Assembly: GCA_019638255.1 (NCBI GenBank)
Contig: JAHBUD010000001.1
Location: 2,170,001-2,234,000 of the forward strand
From: Cyclobacteriaceae bacterium
GTDB taxonomy: Bacteria; Bacteroidota; Bacteroidia; Cytophagales; Cyclobacteriaceae
Reading direction: 5' to 3'
Length of the DNA: 64,000 nt
Shown: positions 60,410 through 64,000 of the stretch, piece by piece
Layout: each line of letters begins with the position of its first letter
Numbering within the stretch: the first letter of the stretch is position 1
Notes under the pieces: generated by a model
What the model saw: the letters and a program-made list of their open reading frames with translations, nothing else
Told to the model about the DNA's origin: nothing
The model's database searches: none
Position numbers and translations under genes: made by a program

Positions 60410-60946
60410 ATGTGTAGAGTTTTTTTTCTGCTTTGGTTTATGGTGATGGCCTTTTCTGTTCTGGCACAAAAATATGTGCTGGATGAGGGGAGCATCACCT
60501 TTTTTTCTGAGGCAACCCTTGAAAATATACAGGCCAAAAATACCAAGGTCACCAGCATATTTAATAGCACAACTAATGAAATAGTCTTTTCGGTGCCTAA
60601 CAACCAATTTCAATTCGAGAAGAAACTTATGCAACAGCATTTTAATGAGAAGTACATGGAATCTGAAAAATATCCACGATCAACATTTTCAGGAACATTG
60701 GAAGGTTTTAATCTTTCGATAGTGGGCACGCAGCATGTAAAGGCTATTGGGAAGATTTCTATTCATGGCGTAACACAGTCTGTGGAGATACCCGGCACGG
60801 CAGAGGTAAGGTCAGGTAATCTCTTCATGGAATCTGTGTTTATGATTAAACTGACCGATTATAAAATAAAAATACCTCAACTGTTATGGCAAAATATTGC
60901 GGAAGAGATAGAAGTGACAGTTTCATTTACATATAAATCGCAATAA
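60410..60946 (+). CDS. YceI-family periplasmic protein
   Basis: 178 residues. Signal peptide (VFFLLWFMVMAFSVLAQ), then a YceI lipocalin-like barrel: ITFFSEATLENIQAKN, FEKKLMQQHFNEKYMES-YPRSTF and the later IHGVTQSVEIPG, EVTVSFTYKS. YceI proteins bind isoprenoid chains such as quinones or related lipids. It starts 17 bases after the SprB lipoprotein gene and is followed three bases later by the DUF5777 gene, so it is in one operon. Ligand unknown. Confidence 0.92.
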   Translation: MCRVFFLLWFMVMAFSVLAQKYVLDEGSITFFSEATLENIQAKNTKVTSIFNSTTNEIVFSVPNNQFQFEKKLMQQHFNEKYMESEKYPRSTFSGTLEGFNLSIVGTQHVKAIGKISIHGVTQSVEIPGTAEVRSGNLFMESVFMIKLTDYKIKIPQLLWQNIAEEIEVTVSFTYKSQ

Positions 60947-60949
60947 ATT

Positions 60950-61834
60950 ATGAAAAGCTTATTTGCCTTTATTTCACTGGTTTATTTTTTTCACCCATCG
61001 ATTGCTCAAGATGATCTGCTTCAGGAATTAATAACGGAGCCAATTGAAGCCCCTGTTATCGCTACTTTTAAAGGGACACGGGTAATTAACGGCCAGTCCG
61101 TTGAGACCAAGCCTGGAGGCTCGTTAGAGTTTATTTTCTCCCATCGGTTTGGCCGTATTAATGAGGGGGCTTACACACTTTGGGGGCTTGACGATGCTTT
61201 TGTAAGACTGGGATTCGAGTATGGAATTACAGACCGTTTGGGTGTTGGGCTAGGACGGACTTCTGTGGATAAGTCTTATGACGCGTACTTGCGGTATAAA
61301 ATTGTCGGACAAGCCGCTGGAAAAATGCCTTTAACCATTACCACATTAGGTACAATGAATTATAAAACATCACCGAAGCAAGGTGATAGTACAACGCCTA
61401 TCGATGTTGAAGACAGAATTTCTTATGTGGCACAGGTACTGGTTGCCCGGAAGTTTAACCAAAACTTCTCTTTACAAGTGAATCCGCTTTTGGTTCACAG
61501 GAATACCGTAGATCAAGCCTATGAGAACAATACAGATTTTGCCCTTGGATTAGCTGGTCGACATAAGATTACACGCAGCTTAGCTATTACTGGTGAGTAC
61601 ATCTACCGACTTAACGCCAAACCAAACAGTCCACCTGATTATATTCGGTATGATGCTGTTGGCTTTGGGGTAGACATTGAAACGGGAGGACACGTATTTC
61701 AATTGGTATTTACAAATTCCCTGGGCCTGATAGAAAGGGCTGTTGTAACCGAGACCACCGGCAATTTCTGGGATGGCGATATTCATTTTGGCTTTAATAT
61801 CACACGTACTTTTCAGTTAACCAGAAAAAGGTAA
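60950..61834 (+). CDS. DUF5777 family beta-barrel protein
   Basis: 294 residues. Signal peptide (LFAFISLVYFFHPSIAQ) then beta-strand-rich sequence with DUF5777-like blocks: GTRVINGQSVETKPGGSLEFIFSHRFG, DDAFVRLGFEYGITDRLGVGLGR and a terminal region FNITRTFQLTRKR. Predicted outer membrane barrel. Often placed beside YceI and c-type cytochrome-like genes in Bacteroidota, as here. Role unknown. A small inverted repeat GCAGA...TCTGC lies in the 32-base gap after it. Confidence 0.88.
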   Translation: MKSLFAFISLVYFFHPSIAQDDLLQELITEPIEAPVIATFKGTRVINGQSVETKPGGSLEFIFSHRFGRINEGAYTLWGLDDAFVRLGFEYGITDRLGVGLGRTSVDKSYDAYLRYKIVGQAAGKMPLTITTLGTMNYKTSPKQGDSTTPIDVEDRISYVAQVLVARKFNQNFSLQVNPLLVHRNTVDQAYENNTDFALGLAGRHKITRSLAITGEYIYRLNAKPNSPPDYIRYDAVGFGVDIETGGHVFQLVFTNSLGLIERAVVTETTGNFWDGDIHFGFNITRTFQLTRKR

Positions 61835-61866
61835 TCTTTAGCAGAAATTAAATCTGCCTAAGTAAA

Positions 61867-63246
61867 TTGCTGATTACCTCCATAATTCTTTACCTCGTGG
61901 TTACGGTGTTGATCGGCATTTGGGCGGCCCGGAGGGTAAAGACCTCAAATGATTTTATGCTGGCGGGAAGGAGCCTGCCGATTGTGCTGAGCACCTCAGC
62001 TTTATTTGCTACCTGGTTTGGTTCTGAAACTGTATTCGGGGCATCCTCTGAATTTTTAAAAGGAGGATTGTATGCCGTTATTGAAGATCCTTTTGGCGCT
62101 GCTCTGTGTCTTATTTTATTTGGAATGTTCTTCGCCCGAAAACTTTACGCAATGAACTTGCTGACGTTATGCGACTACTTTCGATACCGGTTTGATAGAA
62201 GAACTGAATTTGTGGCAAGCATTTTTATGGTGCCTTCTTATTTTGGTTATATCGCTGCACAATTGGTAGCATTAGGGCTTATCCTTAACGTGGTAACAGG
62301 CATACCGGTGTGGCAGGGAATTGTAGCAAGTTCCATTGTTGTTACCCTGTATACTTTTGTGGGAGGCATGTGGGCGATATCCATAACCGATTTTATTCAA
62401 AGTATAATTATTGTGGTGGGGCTTGGTGTGTTGGCGTATATTCTCTCTTCAAAAGCTGGTGGTGTTGTAAATGTTATTCAATCGGCTCCGGTGTCAACCT
62501 TCAATTTTTTGCCTGATTTTGATCGAGTATCGGTTGTTTCATATATCGCAGCGTGGTCGGTGTTGGGGTTAGGATCCATACCCTCTCAGGATGTATTCCA
62601 ACGGGCCATGTCATCTGGTTCTTCCAGAATTGCTGAGCAATCGTGCTACTATGCCGCTGGTTTATACCTCACCATTGCTATGCTGCCCTTGTTGATAAGC
62701 CTTTGTGTAAAATACCTATATCCTGAAAGCCTGGCAGGCGACACCCAGTTAACATTGCCCAGTATGGTACTGCAGCATACCGCCATGCCGGTTCAGATTT
62801 TGTTTTTCGGATCACTATTGTCCGCAATTATGAGTACCACCAGTTCAGCTATGCTCGCACCTGCTGCAGTTTTTTCGGAGAATATTCTTAAACCATTATT
62901 ACCAAATAAGCCAACCGACTTACATTTTTTGATGATCACACGGCTTTTGCTTTTAATCGTTAGTGTGATAGCAACTGTAATGGCCTGCCTGAACTCAGAT
63001 ATTTATGAGTTGGTGGGAGGGGCATCAATTTTAAGTCTGGTGTCTCTTTTCATACCCATGACTTTAGGGATGTATTGGAAGAGAAGTAGTGGCACAGGCG
63101 CTATTGTATCCATGGTATCAGGAATTGGTGCATGGATATATTTTCATTTCTGTCCACTTGAAATCCCTGCACTTGTACCCGCTGTACTGGTTAGCTTGCT
63201 CGGTATGGTAATAGGAAGCCTGTTTTGGCCAACGAAAAGATTTTAG
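61867..63246 (+). CDS. Sodium:solute symporter (SSS family)
   Basis: 459 residues from a TTG at 61867, no ATG being available near the first helix. About twelve or thirteen hydrophobic segments; SSS signatures AGRSLPIVLSTSALFATWFG-type start, GGMWAISITDF, and GLGSIPSQDVFQRAMSS with a later SAIMSTTSSAMLAPA. Sodium-coupled uptake across the inner membrane; the substrate is not clear. It follows the DUF5777 gene by 32 bases and converges on the MoeB/ThiF gene. Confidence 0.93.
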   Translation: MLITSIILYLVVTVLIGIWAARRVKTSNDFMLAGRSLPIVLSTSALFATWFGSETVFGASSEFLKGGLYAVIEDPFGAALCLILFGMFFARKLYAMNLLTLCDYFRYRFDRRTEFVASIFMVPSYFGYIAAQLVALGLILNVVTGIPVWQGIVASSIVVTLYTFVGGMWAISITDFIQSIIIVVGLGVLAYILSSKAGGVVNVIQSAPVSTFNFLPDFDRVSVVSYIAAWSVLGLGSIPSQDVFQRAMSSGSSRIAEQSCYYAAGLYLTIAMLPLLISLCVKYLYPESLAGDTQLTLPSMVLQHTAMPVQILFFGSLLSAIMSTTSSAMLAPAAVFSENILKPLLPNKPTDLHFLMITRLLLLIVSVIATVMACLNSDIYELVGGASILSLVSLFIPMTLGMYWKRSSGTGAIVSMVSGIGAWIYFHFCPLEIPALVPAVLVSLLGMVIGSLFWPTKRF

Positions 63247-63261
63247 TAACCTTTCAGACGG

Positions 63262-64000
63262 TCAAGAAACTTCTATTGATGAGTCAATCTCATGGGCCCA
63301 GGCTAAAATTCCCCCCTTCAGGTTATACAGGTTTTCGAATTGATGGTTCTTCTCCAACCATTGAATGATGTTGCCGCTACGCCCGCCACTTCTGCAATGA
63401 ACAACTACCTGCTTGTCCGTTTGTATACGGTCGATATTGTAAGGTACCTCAGCCATTGGAATATGCTCTCCGCCTAAGTTAGCCTGTTCATATTCATGTA
63501 TCTCACGAACATCAATCAGTTGAAAATCAGCCTTGGTGTCAATGAGTTGCTTGAGTTCTCGTACGGTAATTTCCTTCATGTCCAAAGATTTATCTTTCTG
63601 CTGATTTAAACCACAAAATTCTTCATAATCAATGAGTATTTTTATACTGGCTCGCGAATTACGGTCAGGAATTTTTATGGTAAGCATTTCCAGGGAAAGA
63701 CTGTCAATAATGACGAGGCGGTTAATCAAAGGTTCAGCAATTCCGGTAATCAGCTTAATGGCTTCATTGGCCATCATACTACCCAGTATACCCGACAAAA
63801 CCCCCAACACCCCTGCTTGTTCGCAATTTGGTACTTCGTTGGGAAGTGGTGGTTCAGGAAAGAGATCGCGGTAGTTGAGCGAGGGTTCACCCGTATGCTG
63901 CGGGACATTAAATACGGCCAGTTGCCCCTCATATTGTAAAATGGAACTATACACCAATGGTTTACCAGCCAATACACATGCATCGTTAACTAAGTAACGG
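63262..64000 (-). CDS. MoeB/ThiF-type adenylyltransferase with C-terminal rhodanese (5' end outside window)
   Basis: Partial at the 5' end: the frame continues off the edge, reading RYLVNDACVLAGKPLVYSS at the window boundary, as in the middle of a ThiF/MoeB E1-like domain. Visible parts: PNCEQAGVLGVLSGILGSMMANEAIKLITG (end of the adenylation domain) and a rhodanese domain of about 100 residues with active-site loop Cys in VVHCRSGGRSGN. Such fusions activate a ThiS/MoaD-like sulfur carrier with ATP and pass on sulfur from the rhodanese, in molybdopterin or thiamine synthesis. Which pathway cannot be told here. Confidence 0.92.
   Translation of the reverse strand, partial: RYLVNDACVLAGKPLVYSSILQYEGQLAVFNVPQHTGEPSLNYRDLFPEPPLPNEVPNCEQAGVLGVLSGILGSMMANEAIKLITGIAEPLINRLVIIDSLSLEMLTIKIPDRNSRASIKILIDYEEFCGLNQQKDKSLDMKEITVRELKQLIDTKADFQLIDVREIHEYEQANLGGEHIPMAEVPYNIDRIQTDKQVVVHCRSGGRSGNIIQWLEKNHQFENLYNLKGGILAWAHEIDSSIEVS

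Overview
The window reads as chromosomal DNA of a member of the Bacteroidota, most likely a Cytophagales-type bacterium. Signs of this are repeated -7 elements of the form TAnnTTTG (the Bacteroidota sigma-A box) close to start codons, few Shine-Dalgarno sequences, several TTG/GTG starts, and lineage-typical families (DUF5686, DUF5777, DUF4956, SprB repeats, an ECF sigma factor next to an anti-sigma/beta-barrel protein, split transketolase). No species call is made; no tRNA, rRNA, CRISPR array or recognisable insertion sequence was seen.

Layout. 0-8 kb: a two-component array of three histidine kinases that share nearly the same kinase core but differ in sensors (GAF-like, six membrane helices, periplasmic TPR). 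A DUF4143-type ATPase and a broken kinase tail lie between them. Two response regulators end the array, the second fused to a class III nucleotide cyclase. 8-12 kb: sulfatase lipoprotein, YtxH-like protein, BLUF photoreceptor and a class V aminotransferase. 12.1-24.4 kb: a five-gene operon that is the most unusual part of the window: a protein with an N-terminal TIR domain plus two further TIR-like domains, two tandem membrane-anchored nSTAND1 NTPases of about 1350 residues, a seven-helix membrane protein, and a TPR/TRAF-binding-like + SLOG-like + cyclase-like protein. 24.4-32.3 kb: a leftward operon (DUF4956, secreted kinase-like protein, metallophosphatase, alpha/beta hydrolase), then a divergent paralogue of the kinase-like protein followed by a second TIR protein joined to a membrane module, a TolB-N-like domain and TPRs.

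32.3-44.8 kb is mostly housekeeping: subtilisin-like protease, orphan transketolase N-half, Bcp peroxiredoxin with a histone-like tail, M23 and M48 peptidases, FAH-family hydrolase, MFS transporter, DEDDh exonuclease, a truncated Mur-ligase-like protein and dnaB with DnaA-box-like repeats upstream. 44.8-56 kb: etfB-etfA, DUF151 nuclease, CNT nucleoside transporter, SpoU methyltransferase, SanA-like protein, DUF5686 outer-membrane protein and the classical thrS-infC-rpmI-rplT cluster, in which infC must use a non-AUG start. 56-64 kb: envelope proteins, a gene-poor 355-bp stretch that appears to hold two tandem small RNA genes, an ECF sigma/anti-sigma-barrel pair, a SprB-repeat/cytochrome-like lipoprotein with YceI and DUF5777 proteins, a sodium:solute symporter and an edge-truncated MoeB/ThiF-rhodanese gene.

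How parts may work together (inference). The TIR/nSTAND/SLOG operon looks like a membrane-tethered sensing system in which STAND NTPases recruit a TIR protein and a SLOG-type domain reads a nucleotide signal. The two TIR proteins, 16 kb apart, have almost interchangeable TIR domains. Separately, degenerate 7-bp tandem repeats occur in several short gene spacers and inside variable loops of two of the kinases.
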